Part shown: positions 7,689 through 14,276 of the stretch, piece after piece
How the letters are laid out: every line of letters begins with the position of its first letter
Numbering within the stretch: position 1 is the first letter of the stretch
Assembly: GCA_003134755.1 (NCBI GenBank)
Contig: PLCK01000290.1
Span: 7,147 to 23,993, forward strand
Direction: 5' to 3'
DNA from: Actinomycetota bacterium
GTDB lineage: Bacteria > Actinomycetota > Actinomycetes > Acidothermales > Acidothermaceae
Length of the DNA stretch: 16,847 nucleotides
Notes under the pieces: model-generated
Seen by the model: only the letters and a program-made list of their open reading frames with translations
The model's database searches: none
What the model was told of the DNA's origin: nothing
Program-made: the position numbers and the translations under genes

Positions 7689-8458
7689 CGGAGCTCTGCT
7701 ACCTGGAAAGCGCTCGCCGCGCGTCGAAGTGCCACGCTCCCATTGTCGCCCAGATCGGCGAACTGATCGCCGTCGGAGTCCAGCCGATCGCGATCGAGCT
7801 GGTCGGGGATGACGATCCGCAGCTCGGTCAGCCCGGCCCGCCCGTCGGCGTCCGCCCGCCTGACGTTGATGAACGACTTGCGGTGCTGCGCGCAGGGTCC
7901 GTGCTCAGCTAGCGCGACCTGGTGCTCCCTCGTGATGTAGCCCTTGTGGCCGTCGAACCCGAACAGCGGGAAGTCGTCGTGCATGGCGACCATGATCCGG
8001 TCCCGGGTCACCTTGGCGATCACCGAGGCCGCCGCGATGCAGGCCGCGACCTGATCGCCCTTCCACACCGCGAGCCCCGGCGCCCCGACGCCGGCCACCG
8101 GAAAGCCATCGGTCAGGACATACGCAGGCCGGACGCCGAGACCGAAGACCGCCCGTCGCATGCCCTCGATATTGGCCTTGTGCAGACCGATCCGGTCGAC
8201 CTCGGAGGCAGGGATCACGACCGCCGTCCAGGCCAACGCCCGCGTCACGACGTGCGCGTACACGCGCTCACGCGCCGCCGGAGTCAGCATCTTGGAGTCG
8301 GCCAGGCCGGGAACCTGGCCGCGGCGCCCGGCTGCCAGCACCACCGCGCCGACCACGAGCGGGCCTGCGCACGCCCCGCGACCGGCCTCGTCGGCACCCG
8401 CAACCGGCTCGAGACCGGCCTTGGCGAGGCCGCGCTCGTAGGCGTAGAGGTTCCCCAT
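7685..8458 (-). CDS. rnhB: Ribonuclease HII
   Basis: The protein has 257 residues. It cleaves the RNA strand of RNA:DNA hybrids and starts removal of misincorporated ribonucleotides. The four metal-binding acids are visible: Asp23 and Glu24 in GADEAGRGACAGPLV, Asp117 in VLTDGF and Asp135 in WKGDQ. CIAAASVIAKVTRDR (140-154) and FGFDGHKGY (166-174) are further family hallmarks, and HRKSFINVRR marks the end of the core. About 55 residues follow with no recognised motif; C-terminal extensions also occur in mycobacterial RnhB. I chose ATG 8458 because MGNLYAYERGLAKAGLEPVAG fits the family N-terminus; its ribosome binding site is weak. The gene lies 10 bp after lepB and overlaps DUF2469 by 4 bp. 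Confidence 0.97.
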   Translation of the reverse strand: MGNLYAYERGLAKAGLEPVAGADEAGRGACAGPLVVGAVVLAAGRRGQVPGLADSKMLTPAARERVYAHVVTRALAWTAVVIPASEVDRIGLHKANIEGMRRAVFGLGVRPAYVLTDGFPVAGVGAPGLAVWKGDQVAACIAAASVIAKVTRDRIMVAMHDDFPLFGFDGHKGYITREHQVALAEHGPCAQHRKSFINVRRADADGRAGLTELRIVIPDQLDRDRLDSDGDQFADLGDNGSVALRRAASAFQVAELR

Positions 8459-8468
8459 CGGAGGCACT

Positions 8469-9533
8469 CTACGTCGCGCGCGACCGCAATCGACGCCGAC
8501 GCCTGCGCCGGCCGAGAGCGAGGGGGGCGACCGCCGCCAACCCGATCGCCGTCGGCAGGGCGGACGCTGTCGTGTTCGACAAGCCGTGGTAGGAGCCCGG
8601 TATCGACAGACCTCGCCAGTGCGAGACCGGCCAGACGACCACGAACGCACGCCCGACGACCTTCTTGATGGGGATGGTCCCGCCGCCCGGGTTGCCGGTG
8701 TGCGAACGGGAGTCGGCCGAGTTGTCCCGGTGATCGCCCTCGACCCACAGCTGTCCGGGCGGCACGGTGATGTCGAACGGAATGCCGGCGTTCACCTGCG
8801 TTGTCGTCGCATGCGGATCGGGCTCGGCGCCCGACGACAGGTAATTCTCGGCGAGTGCATCGCCGTTGACCTTGATCCGGCCCTGCGCGTCACAACAGGT
8901 GACATGGTCGCCCGGCACGCCGATCACGCGCTTGATGAAGTCGGTGTCGCCGGTGGGCGCGAAGCCGAGGTAGCCGCCGACCTTCTGTAGTTCCCTGAGC
9001 ACCGGATTGTGCGGCCGCGAGATGCTGCCTTCGGGCGTCCACGAGTCGACGCCGCTGAATACCACGATCTGGCCGCGCTGGACGTGCCCAACCTTGTACG
9101 AGAGCCGGTTCACGAGCACCCGGTCGCCGACGTGCAGGGTGTTCTCCATCGAGCCGGACGGGATGAAGAACGCCTGGAACAAGAAACTGTGGACGCCGAC
9201 CGCGATGACCGCCGCGATCGACAGCAGGATGACGGCCTCGAGCCAAAACGGTCGGGGCGGCTTGCGCTTCTTCGGTGTCTGCGACGACTCGGGGCCGGAC
9301 TTGCCGGGCTTGGTCCGGCGGTGACTCCCGCCGCTCGGGCGGCTACCGCTGGAACGTGAGTCGGCCGTTGCGCTGGGCTCGACAGCTTGTTCAGCATCGC
9401 CTGCCGGCTCCGGCGCCAGCAACTCGGAGATCTCGCCAGGAGACGCGGAATTTGCCCCGGCCGCGGCGGCGTGGTTTGGCACCGCTAGGACCTCGGGCGG
9501 ATACAGGTCGCTCGCTACCGGCTCGTCGACCAC
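8469..9533 (-). CDS. lepB: Type I signal peptidase (SPase I)
   Basis: The protein has 354 residues from GTG 9533. A long Pro/Ser/Ala-rich cytosolic N-terminus with a basic KKRKPPRP stretch precedes one transmembrane helix (about 97-120, VILLSIAAVIAVGVHSF). The catalytic serine is Ser128 in FFIPSGSMENTL, and the general base is Lys201 in DTDFIKRVIGVPGD. GDHRDNSADSR (266-276) is the conserved box E. A second hydrophobic segment (about 321-341) ends in an Arg-rich tail, giving a double-anchored enzyme like several Streptomyces Sip proteins. It removes signal peptides on the outer membrane face. The start is uncertain: GTG 9482 has a better ribosome binding site (GAGGT 7 nt upstream), but the 17 codons between look coding. 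It lies in the rplS-lepB-rnhB run. Confidence 0.96.
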   Translation of the reverse strand: MVDEPVASDLYPPEVLAVPNHAAAAGANSASPGEISELLAPEPAGDAEQAVEPSATADSRSSGSRPSGGSHRRTKPGKSGPESSQTPKKRKPPRPFWLEAVILLSIAAVIAVGVHSFLFQAFFIPSGSMENTLHVGDRVLVNRLSYKVGHVQRGQIVVFSGVDSWTPEGSISRPHNPVLRELQKVGGYLGFAPTGDTDFIKRVIGVPGDHVTCCDAQGRIKVNGDALAENYLSSGAEPDPHATTTQVNAGIPFDITVPPGQLWVEGDHRDNSADSRSHTGNPGGGTIPIKKVVGRAFVVVWPVSHWRGLSIPGSYHGLSNTTASALPTAIGLAAVAPLALGRRRRRRRLRSRAT

Positions 9534-9573
9534 GGACTCGTATCGGCTCTCTCTGCTGTCGCGCCGGAACGCG

Positions 9574-9933
9574 TCAGCGCGCGGGCGTGGCTTCGCGCTT
9601 CTCGCGGATCTTGGCTTTCTTGCCGCGCAATTCGCGCAGGTAGTAGAGCTTCGCGCGACGCACGTCACCGCGGGTCACGATCTCGATCTTCTCGATCACC
9701 GGCGTGTGTACCGGGAACGTGCGCTCGACGCCGACGCCGAAGCTCACCTTGCGGACCGTGAACGTCTCGCGGACACCGTTGCCCTGGCGACGGATGACGA
9801 CGCCCTGGAATACCTGGACGCGCGAGCGGGTGCCCTCGACGACGCGGACGTGCACCTTGAGCGTGTCGCCGGGGCGGAACGCAGGGACGTCCGAACGCAG
9901 GGAGGCGGCGTCGAGTGAGTCGAGGGTGTGCAT
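9574..9933 (-). CDS. rplS: 50S ribosomal protein L19
   Basis: The protein has 119 residues, the usual length. It carries FRPGDTLKVHVRVVEGTRSR, VQVFQGVVIRRQGNGVRETF and the C-terminal VRRAKLYYLRELRGKKAKI, all diagnostic of bL19. It sits at the 30S-50S interface near the subunit bridges. ATG 9933 has AGGA about 10 nt upstream. The gene is preceded by a 104-bp gap after trmD, larger than other gaps in this run, which may hold its own promoter or leader. Its stop is 40 bp before the chosen lepB start. Confidence 0.98.
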   Translation of the reverse strand: MHTLDSLDAASLRSDVPAFRPGDTLKVHVRVVEGTRSRVQVFQGVVIRRQGNGVRETFTVRKVSFGVGVERTFPVHTPVIEKIEIVTRGDVRRAKLYYLRELRGKKAKIREKREATPAR

Positions 9934-10037
9934 GGCGATGTCGTCCTGCCTGATGAGGGGCCGGTCAGAGGTGTACGAGCCCGCCGAGCCGGCCGCGACC
10001 GAACACGATCGCGAAGAGCCTCCAGCGGACAGCCGCT
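9934..10037 (-). other. trmD-rplS intergenic leader
   Basis: This 104-bp gap separates trmD from rplS. Immediately after the trmD stop is a small hairpin: agcgg (10024-10028), loop acag, ccgct (10033-10037). It could be an attenuating or processing element ahead of rplS. The stem is only 5 bp with no U-run, so termination is doubtful. I see no convincing -10/-35 pair. Confidence 0.3.
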
Positions 10038-10823
10038 CTAGTCTGCCACAGGTCCCTGAACTGACCGAATCGCCTCGTGAATCACCGCGCGGTCGGCGTC
10101 CGAGAGGTCGGCCTGTTCGAGCATTGCCAGCAGATCGGGACGCCGATCAGCCGTGCGGGCAAGCGCCTGCTCCCGTCGCCAGCGCGCGATTTCGCCGTGG
10201 TTACCCGACATGAGAACCGGTGGTACCTCGAGACCACGCCAGCTCGGCGGCTTCGTGTAGGCCGGGCCCTCGAGCAGCCCGGCCACGTGTGACTCGTCGA
10301 CCAGCGACTCGGCGTTGCCGACCACTCCGGGCAACAGCCGGACGACCGCTTCCAGGACGACCAGAGCAGCCGCCTCTCCCCCGCCCAGCACGTAGTCACC
10401 GATCGACAACTCCTCGACCCGCATCCGCCGCCGGGCGTCGTCGACCACCCGGTAGTCGATGCCTTCGTACCGGCCGCAGGCGAAGACGAGCCAGGGTTCC
10501 CGTGCAAATGCCGCCGCCCGCAGCTGGGTGAACGGCACCCCAGCCGGCGTGGGCACGACCAGCAGCGGCCGCTCGTCGGCGTCCGGACTGCCCTCGTCGG
10601 GCAGCAGTGCGTCAAGCGCCGCGCCCCACGGCTCGGGGCGCATCACCATCCCGGGACCGCCGCCGTAGGGCGTGTCGTCGACCGTGCGATGGACGTCGTG
10701 CGTGAACGCCCGCAGATCATGCACGCGGACGTCGAGCAGGCCGCGCTCCCGGGCCTTGCCGACGAGCGAGAGCGTCAGCGGCGACAGGTAGTCGGGGAAA
10801 ATCGTGACGACGTCGACGCGCAT
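10038..10823 (-). CDS. trmD: tRNA (guanine-N1)-methyltransferase
   Basis: The protein has 261 residues and is a SPOUT-family enzyme that methylates G37 next to the anticodon, preventing +1 frameshifting. MRVDVVTIFPDYLSPL is the typical N-terminus; YGGGPGMVMRPEP (53-65), CGRYEGIDYRV (116-126) and SIGDYVLGGGEAAALV (140-155) form the knotted SAM site. SLVDESHVAGLLEGPAYTKP (173-192) is the substrate loop, where the usual E-D-S order appears as D-E-S: position 177 is Glu at the place I align with catalytic Asp169 of E. coli. The alignment was done by eye. The ATG at 10823 comes 3 bp after the rimM stop with no good ribosome binding site, so it should be coupled to rimM. Confidence 0.97.
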   Translation of the reverse strand: MRVDVVTIFPDYLSPLTLSLVGKARERGLLDVRVHDLRAFTHDVHRTVDDTPYGGGPGMVMRPEPWGAALDALLPDEGSPDADERPLLVVPTPAGVPFTQLRAAAFAREPWLVFACGRYEGIDYRVVDDARRRMRVEELSIGDYVLGGGEAAALVVLEAVVRLLPGVVGNAESLVDESHVAGLLEGPAYTKPPSWRGLEVPPVLMSGNHGEIARWRREQALARTADRRPDLLAMLEQADLSDADRAVIHEAIRSVQGPVAD

Positions 10824-10826
10824 GGA

Positions 10827-11372
10827 TCAGCTCGGCTCGGCGTCGGCCGCGACCTCGGCCGCGTCGGGATCGAGCAGCCCAGGCCGCGGCTCGATCGTGA
10901 CGGTTCGCGCATCGAGGTCGACGTCAGGGACAAGCGCGGCCACGAACGGAACCAGTACCTCGATTCCGTCGGTGCGCTTGATCGCTAGTACGTCCTGGCC
11001 CGGCAGGTGCAACACGTCGGACACTGCACCCACCTCGTGGCCGGCGGAGGTCAACGCGCGCAGGCCGATCAAATGATGGTCGTAGAACTCGTCAGGATCG
11101 TCCGTGCGCTCGTCGTCGTCGACGTCGATCACCAGAATCGTGCCGCGCAGCGCCTCTGCCTGGGTCCGGTCGTGTGAGTCGGCGAACCTCACGAGGAGCC
11201 GGCCCGAGTGCCAACGCGAGGTGACGACCGTCAACGGCCCGCGCTCGGGCGGATCGGTCGCAATCGTCGTCCCTGCTGCGAATCTGCGATCGGGATCGTC
11301 AGTGCGGACCTCGACACCGACATCACCCTGGACGCCGTGTGCCCGGCCGATCTTGCCGATGACGAGTTGCAC
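10827..11372 (-). CDS. rimM: 16S rRNA processing/ribosome maturation factor RimM
   Basis: The protein has 181 residues. The N-terminal RimM barrel begins LVIGKIGRAHGVQGDVGV (3-20), and the C-terminal PRC-like barrel holds DEFYDHHLIGL (94-104) and GAVSDVLHLPGQDVLAI (115-131). It binds S19 in the 30S head and assists late 16S rRNA processing. The start is GTG at 11372, 9 bp past the khpA stop; no ribosome binding site is evident. Instead a strong hairpin spans the khpA stop and reaches the first base of this start, so translation probably depends on ribosomes finishing khpA. The acidic C-terminal tail (about 165-181) is not conserved in the family. Confidence 0.96.
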   Translation of the reverse strand: MQLVIGKIGRAHGVQGDVGVEVRTDDPDRRFAAGTTIATDPPERGPLTVVTSRWHSGRLLVRFADSHDRTQAEALRGTILVIDVDDDERTDDPDEFYDHHLIGLRALTSAGHEVGAVSDVLHLPGQDVLAIKRTDGIEVLVPFVAALVPDVDLDARTVTIEPRPGLLDPDAAEVAADAEPS

Positions 11373-11391
11373 GGCCGCTGGTCAGCGGCCG
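11372..11391 (-). promoter_or_regulatory. Hairpin spanning the khpA stop and rimM start
   Basis: A 20-bp inverted repeat has perfect 9-bp arms around a 2-bp centre. In RNA it would fold as about 8 bp with a GACC loop. The loop side includes the khpA TGA (11382-11384), and the base of the stem includes the first base of the rimM GTG. It covers the place where the rimM ribosome binding site would be, suggesting that a terminating ribosome must open it. Confidence 0.45.
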
Positions 11392-11642
11392 CCGTCGACG
11401 TCGACGAGATCGACCCGCACAGCCGAGCCGCCAAGAGCGGACATCACGGTTCGCAGGGCCTTCGCGGTGCGGCCCATCCGGCCGATGACCTTGCCAAGGT
11501 CTTCGGGATGCACGCGCACCTCGAGGACCTTGCCGCGGCGTTGGTCACGCGCGCGCACCTCAACGTCGTCGGGGTGCTGCACGATCCCCTTGACCAGGTG
11601 TTCGAGCGCCTCTTCGAGGACCTCGGTGTCAGCGGTCGGCAC
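11382..11642 (-). CDS. khpA: KH-domain RNA-binding protein KhpA (YlqC family)
   Basis: The protein has 86 residues with a single KH domain. The nucleic-acid-binding GxxG loop is G54-R-M-G57 in GKVIGRMGRTAKALRTVM (50-67). KhpA works with KhpB/Jag as an RNA-binding partner; in Gram-positive bacteria it affects cell division and elongation. The start is GTG 11642 with GAGGG 8 nt upstream. It follows the rpsP stop by 11 bp and precedes rimM by 9 bp; rpsP-khpA-rimM-trmD is a very widely conserved operon. Confidence 0.95.
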   Translation of the reverse strand: MPTADTEVLEEALEHLVKGIVQHPDDVEVRARDQRRGKVLEVRVHPEDLGKVIGRMGRTAKALRTVMSALGGSAVRVDLVDVDGGR

Positions 11643-11653
11643 GTCGAGAACCC

Positions 11654-12277
11654 TCAGGCCTGTGGTTCGTCTGCGGCGTCAGCCGGGCCTACGGCCGGGG
11701 TTTCGGTGGCCGCTGCTTCGGCCTGCGTCTCGGTGGCCGCTGCGTCGACCGCTGGCTCGGTCGCTACCGGCTCGGTCGCTACCGGCTGGATCGCTGCCGG
11801 CTCGGTCGCTGCTTCGGCCGGCGTCTCAGTGGCGGTTGTGCTCACCGCGTCGGCAACCACAACGGCGGGAGCCTCATCGGCCACCTTGGCCGGCGCCCTC
11901 TTGGCCCGCGGGGTGGTCGCGGCAGTGGTGGGCTCGCCGGAACCTTCCTTGGCGGCGGCCTCGAAGGCGACCCGCTTGTCGGCCTTGACGGCGGCGACCA
12001 ACATCGGCGGCGGCGCGGGCAGGCCCTTGAACTTCTGCCAGTCGCCACTGACCTTGAAGATCGCGGTGACAGCCTCAGTCGGCTGGGCGCCGACGCTGAG
12101 CCAGTACGCCGCGCGCTCGCCGTTGACCTCGATGAACGACGGATCCTGCTTCGGGTGGTACTTGCCGATCTCCTCGATCGCCCGGCCATCGCGCTTGGTG
12201 CGCGAGTCGGCGACGACGATCCGGTAGTACGGCGCGCGCATCTTGCCAAGGCGCATGAGCTTGATCTTGACTGCCAC
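11654..12277 (-). CDS. rpsP: 30S ribosomal protein S16 with long low-complexity C-terminal tail
   Basis: The protein has 207 residues. The S16 fold occupies residues 1-85: MAVKIKLMRLGKMRAPYYRI, ADSRTKRDGRAIEEIGKYHP (23-42) and ERAAYWLSVGAQPTEAV (54-70). A conserved actinobacterial extension runs to about residue 110, then about 95 residues of Ala/Thr/Glu/Pro repeats, including TEP and ATETP units, end the protein. Most S16 proteins have roughly 80-165 residues, so this tail is long; it should be disordered and hang off the 30S body. The start is GTG 12277, fixed by homology; a GGAG sits 12 nt upstream, farther than ideal. It heads the khpA-rimM-trmD operon and has a divergent promoter region upstream. 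Confidence 0.96.
   Translation of the reverse strand: MAVKIKLMRLGKMRAPYYRIVVADSRTKRDGRAIEEIGKYHPKQDPSFIEVNGERAAYWLSVGAQPTEAVTAIFKVSGDWQKFKGLPAPPPMLVAAVKADKRVAFEAAAKEGSGEPTTAATTPRAKRAPAKVADEAPAVVVADAVSTTATETPAEAATEPAAIQPVATEPVATEPAVDAAATETQAEAAATETPAVGPADAADEPQA
11704..11813. repeat. In-frame tandem repeats in the rpsP tail
   Basis: Four 15-bp units lie head to tail at 11754, 11769, 11784 and 11799; the first two are identical (ggctcggtcgctacc) and the others differ at two or three bases. They encode residues about 155-174 as VATEP-like pentapeptides. A second repeat, cggtggccgc, occurs at 11704 and 11731, a 27-bp (9-codon) step. Both periods are multiples of three, so copy changes would keep the frame. 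Confidence 0.75.
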
Positions 12278-12382
12278 GGGACTCGGGTACTCCAGCTCTT
12301 CAACAGGGTGAGTCGGCGCTCGACGTGGTGGGGAACCGGTCGCGACGTCTCGGGGACACGACTGGCACGGGGTAGAGGGCCC

Positions 12383-12411
12383 GGCCGGACGGTGTACGAC
12401 CGGCCATTCTG
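12383..12411 (-). promoter_or_regulatory. Candidate rpsP promoter -10 with hairpin at the predicted transcript start
   Basis: On the minus strand TGGCAGAAT gives an extended -10 candidate (CAGAAT at 12411-12406), about 120 nt before the rpsP GTG. I see no good -35. Right after it is an inverted repeat, ggccgg (12383-12388) and ccggcc (12400-12405), which pairs further through CG/CG around a small loop. It would lie at or just past the start of the transcript and could be a leader hairpin or an operator. Confidence 0.4.
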
Positions 12412-12491
12412 CCAGACGGACCTCCCTCGACGCACATCGGCGAGGTTTCGACGTCCCGCCCAACAGACAACCAGGCTGGTGGGCAACCCCC

Positions 12492-12507
12492 ACACGCGAG
12501 AGCGTGT
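12492..12507 (+). promoter_or_regulatory. Hairpin with GNRA-type loop upstream of the sigma factor gene
   Basis: The sequence acacgc-gaga-gcgtgt forms a perfect 6-bp stem with a GAGA tetraloop, 40 nt before the sigma factor start. It may be part of the 5' leader or a palindromic operator; no clear promoter elements are visible around it. Confidence 0.35.
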
Positions 12508-12534
12508 CCTTAGGTGCATGACCGCAATGCGGAC

Positions 12535-12539
12535 AGGAG
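12535..12539 (+). promoter_or_regulatory. Ribosome binding site deciding the sigma factor start
   Basis: AGGAG lies 7 nt before GTG 12547. The in-frame ATG at 12514 has no comparable site, so the shorter protein is preferred. Confidence 0.7.
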
Positions 12540-12546
12540 CGAGCCG

Positions 12547-13050
12547 GTGAATCGCGCCGACGAGGACGACTTCAGGTCGTTCGTCGCCGCGCGGTCCCCA
12601 TCCTTGCTGTGGTTTGCCCACTTACTCACGGGCGATCGCTACGCGGCCGAAGACATCGTCCAGACCGCGCTCGCCAAGACGGCAGCAGGCTGGTCGCGGG
12701 TACGGCGCAAGGACAACCCGGAAGGGTACGTGCGCCGCGCGATCGTGAACACGCACCTGAACGCGGTGCGCCGCCGGCCATGGCGAGAGCAACCGCGAGA
12801 ACACATTCCCGAGGACGTCGACTCCCGCAGTCGTGAACACGAACTCGATGACCGCGACTCCATGTGGCACGCGCTCGCGGGGTTGCCGCCACGACAGCGC
12901 GCGGTCCTGGTCCTGCGCTACTACGAAGATCTTTCAGAGTCCGACATCGCCGACGTGCTCGGCTGCAGTCGCGGCACTGTCAAGAGCCAGGCCGCGAAGG
13001 GGCTGCTGCATCTTCGCCGGATCGTGCAGAAGGAGGACGCGTCAACATGA
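12547..13050 (+). CDS. SigE-family ECF RNA polymerase sigma factor
   Basis: The protein has 167 residues. Region 2 covers about 7-76: FRSFVAARSPSLLWFAHLLTGD, AAEDIVQTALAKTAAGW (33-49) and NPEGYVRRAIVNTHLNAVRR (57-76). Region 4 covers about 105-158, with LAGLPPRQRAVLVLRYYEDL (110-129) and the helix-turn-helix SESDIADVLGCSRGTVKSQAA (130-150). This pattern matches the actinobacterial SigE-type ECF family. Its stop overlaps the start of the next gene in an ATGA arrangement, and that gene encodes a one-pass membrane protein, the usual layout of a sigma factor with its anti-sigma partner. It may activate its own promoter. The regulon is unknown. The pair sits on the opposite strand inside the housekeeping locus. 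Confidence 0.93.
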   Translation: MNRADEDDFRSFVAARSPSLLWFAHLLTGDRYAAEDIVQTALAKTAAGWSRVRRKDNPEGYVRRAIVNTHLNAVRRRPWREQPREHIPEDVDSRSREHELDDRDSMWHALAGLPPRQRAVLVLRYYEDLSESDIADVLGCSRGTVKSQAAKGLLHLRRIVQKEDAST

Positions 13051-14255
13051 CGGACGTCGAGAAGTTGCTGCGAGACACGTTGGCGGATCCGCGTCACCGG
13101 CTCGAGCCACTACCCGGAATGTACGAGGGCGTGCGCGAGCGGGCGCGCCACCGACAGCAGCGGATCGTCCAGCTTGCCAGCGCGGTGACAGTCGTCGTCG
13201 TCATCGCCGGCGTCGCGACTGCCGTCCGCCTGAGCACCAACTCACCGCGAGAAGCACAGCCCACCGCATCCCTGTCGGCATCACCGCCCGCCCACGCGCA
13301 GTTCAATCGCGTCGATATCGGCGCGGGAAGCACGGGCTTCCTGTCGGTCACGCCGTACGTGATCTTCCTTGCGCAGACGCATCCCAACGGGCTCATCGCC
13401 GTCTCGCCGTCCGACTTGTCGATCGCGAAGCAGATCGCGACCCCCGACGCCGTCGATGGCACGGCTGTCGACCGCGTAGCGGGCCTGGTGTGGACCTGGT
13501 CGTCAACACAACCGGCCGACGCATCGGGCGACTCCGCTGCAGACTCGACGAGCATTCACGCGTACCAGACATCGACGTTCGCGATGGATGGTGCCGTGAC
13601 CCTGCCTGCCTACACATTTTCGGCGGTCGCGTTGGACGGCAAACTCTGGCTCGCAACGTCCGGCGGCCTCTATGTCGTCGGTACGGGCTCCGACGGAACG
13701 AAGTCGGCAACCAAAGTAGTCGACGGTTCAGTCTCCTCAGTCGCCGCTGACGCTCCTCGCCATCGCATTCTGTTCGGCGTTTTCGTGGAGACGCCGACAG
13801 CCAGTAGCACCACCACCGACAGCAACACCATAGGCATCGTCGCCGTGCATGCGGTCGACGCGGCTAACCATCACGTCACGACGGTCGGTACGCCACTGCC
13901 GGTCGGCAAAGAGTCGATCGCCGTCGTCGACGGACAGGTCTGGGTAGCCGGCTTCGGCTCCGACTCGCTGTTGATCCACCTCGACGCGAAGACCCTGCGG
14001 CCCATCGGAGCCGGAGCAAGCGGCCTCGGCAAGCTCGACCTCGGGCCCGGAGCCATCGTGTGGCCCGGTGAGTCCGTGGTGTGGGTGCGCGCTGGCGGCA
14101 GTGAGGCGTTGTCGTGCTTCGACCCGAAGACCGGCGCGGTGCTTGAGCAATGGGACACGGTCCAAGGACCCGTAGCTTCGGTGGTCGGTCGCGCGTACGC
14201 GGCCAGCGACGGCTCGCTCGAGCAGCTGAGCCTGGCTGGCGGCTGCAAAGGGTAA
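13047..14255 (+). CDS. Single-pass membrane protein with extracytoplasmic beta-propeller-like domain, probable anti-sigma factor
   Basis: The protein has 402 residues. A short cytosolic N-terminus (1-40, MTDVEKLLRDTLADPRHRLE and a basic RERARHRQQR) lacks the HxxxCxxC zinc motif of ZAS anti-sigma factors. A transmembrane helix spans about 41-61 (VQLASAVTVVVVIAGVATAV). A Ser/Thr/Pro linker leads to about 310 residues of repeated beta-strand pairs with VDGQVWVAGFGSDSLLIHLD-like and LDGKLWLATSGGLYVVG-like blades, resembling quinoprotein or YVTN-type propellers. Two cysteines near the end (in SCFDP and GGCKG) might form a disulfide. ATG 13047 has AAGGAGG 10 nt upstream and overlaps the sigma stop by 4 bp. 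I infer that the outer domain senses a signal and the inner segment holds the sigma factor; no sequence motif proves this. Confidence 0.8.
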   Translation: MTDVEKLLRDTLADPRHRLEPLPGMYEGVRERARHRQQRIVQLASAVTVVVVIAGVATAVRLSTNSPREAQPTASLSASPPAHAQFNRVDIGAGSTGFLSVTPYVIFLAQTHPNGLIAVSPSDLSIAKQIATPDAVDGTAVDRVAGLVWTWSSTQPADASGDSAADSTSIHAYQTSTFAMDGAVTLPAYTFSAVALDGKLWLATSGGLYVVGTGSDGTKSATKVVDGSVSSVAADAPRHRILFGVFVETPTASSTTTDSNTIGIVAVHAVDAANHHVTTVGTPLPVGKESIAVVDGQVWVAGFGSDSLLIHLDAKTLRPIGAGASGLGKLDLGPGAIVWPGESVVWVRAGGSEALSCFDPKTGAVLEQWDTVQGPVASVVGRAYAASDGSLEQLSLAGGCKG

Positions 14256-14259
14256 GACC

Positions 14260-14274
14260 CGCTTCGGTGAAGCG
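14260..14274. terminator. Bidirectional hairpin between convergent genes
   Basis: cgcttc (14260-14265), loop ggt, gaagcg (14269-14274) forms a perfect 6-bp stem. It fills most of the 21-bp gap between the membrane protein stop (14255) and the amidohydrolase stop (14277). There is no U-run, so termination strength is uncertain. Confidence 0.5.
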
Positions 14275-14276
14275 TG

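Noticed and set aside
8469..8600. C-terminal hydrophobic segment plus Arg tail of LepB resembling a sortase sorting signal
   Set aside because: LPTAIG is present but not an LPxTG motif, and the protein is clearly a signal peptidase; a second membrane anchor explains the segment better.
7922..8668. Plus-strand frame opposite rnhB and the end of lepB
   Set aside because: Antisense to two strongly supported genes, His/Arg-rich translation, no domain.
12833..13750. 305-codon plus-strand frame overlapping the sigma factor and membrane protein genes
   Set aside because: It is a frame-shifted reading of the same strand; the two real genes have ribosome binding sites, recognisable domains and an ATGA junction.
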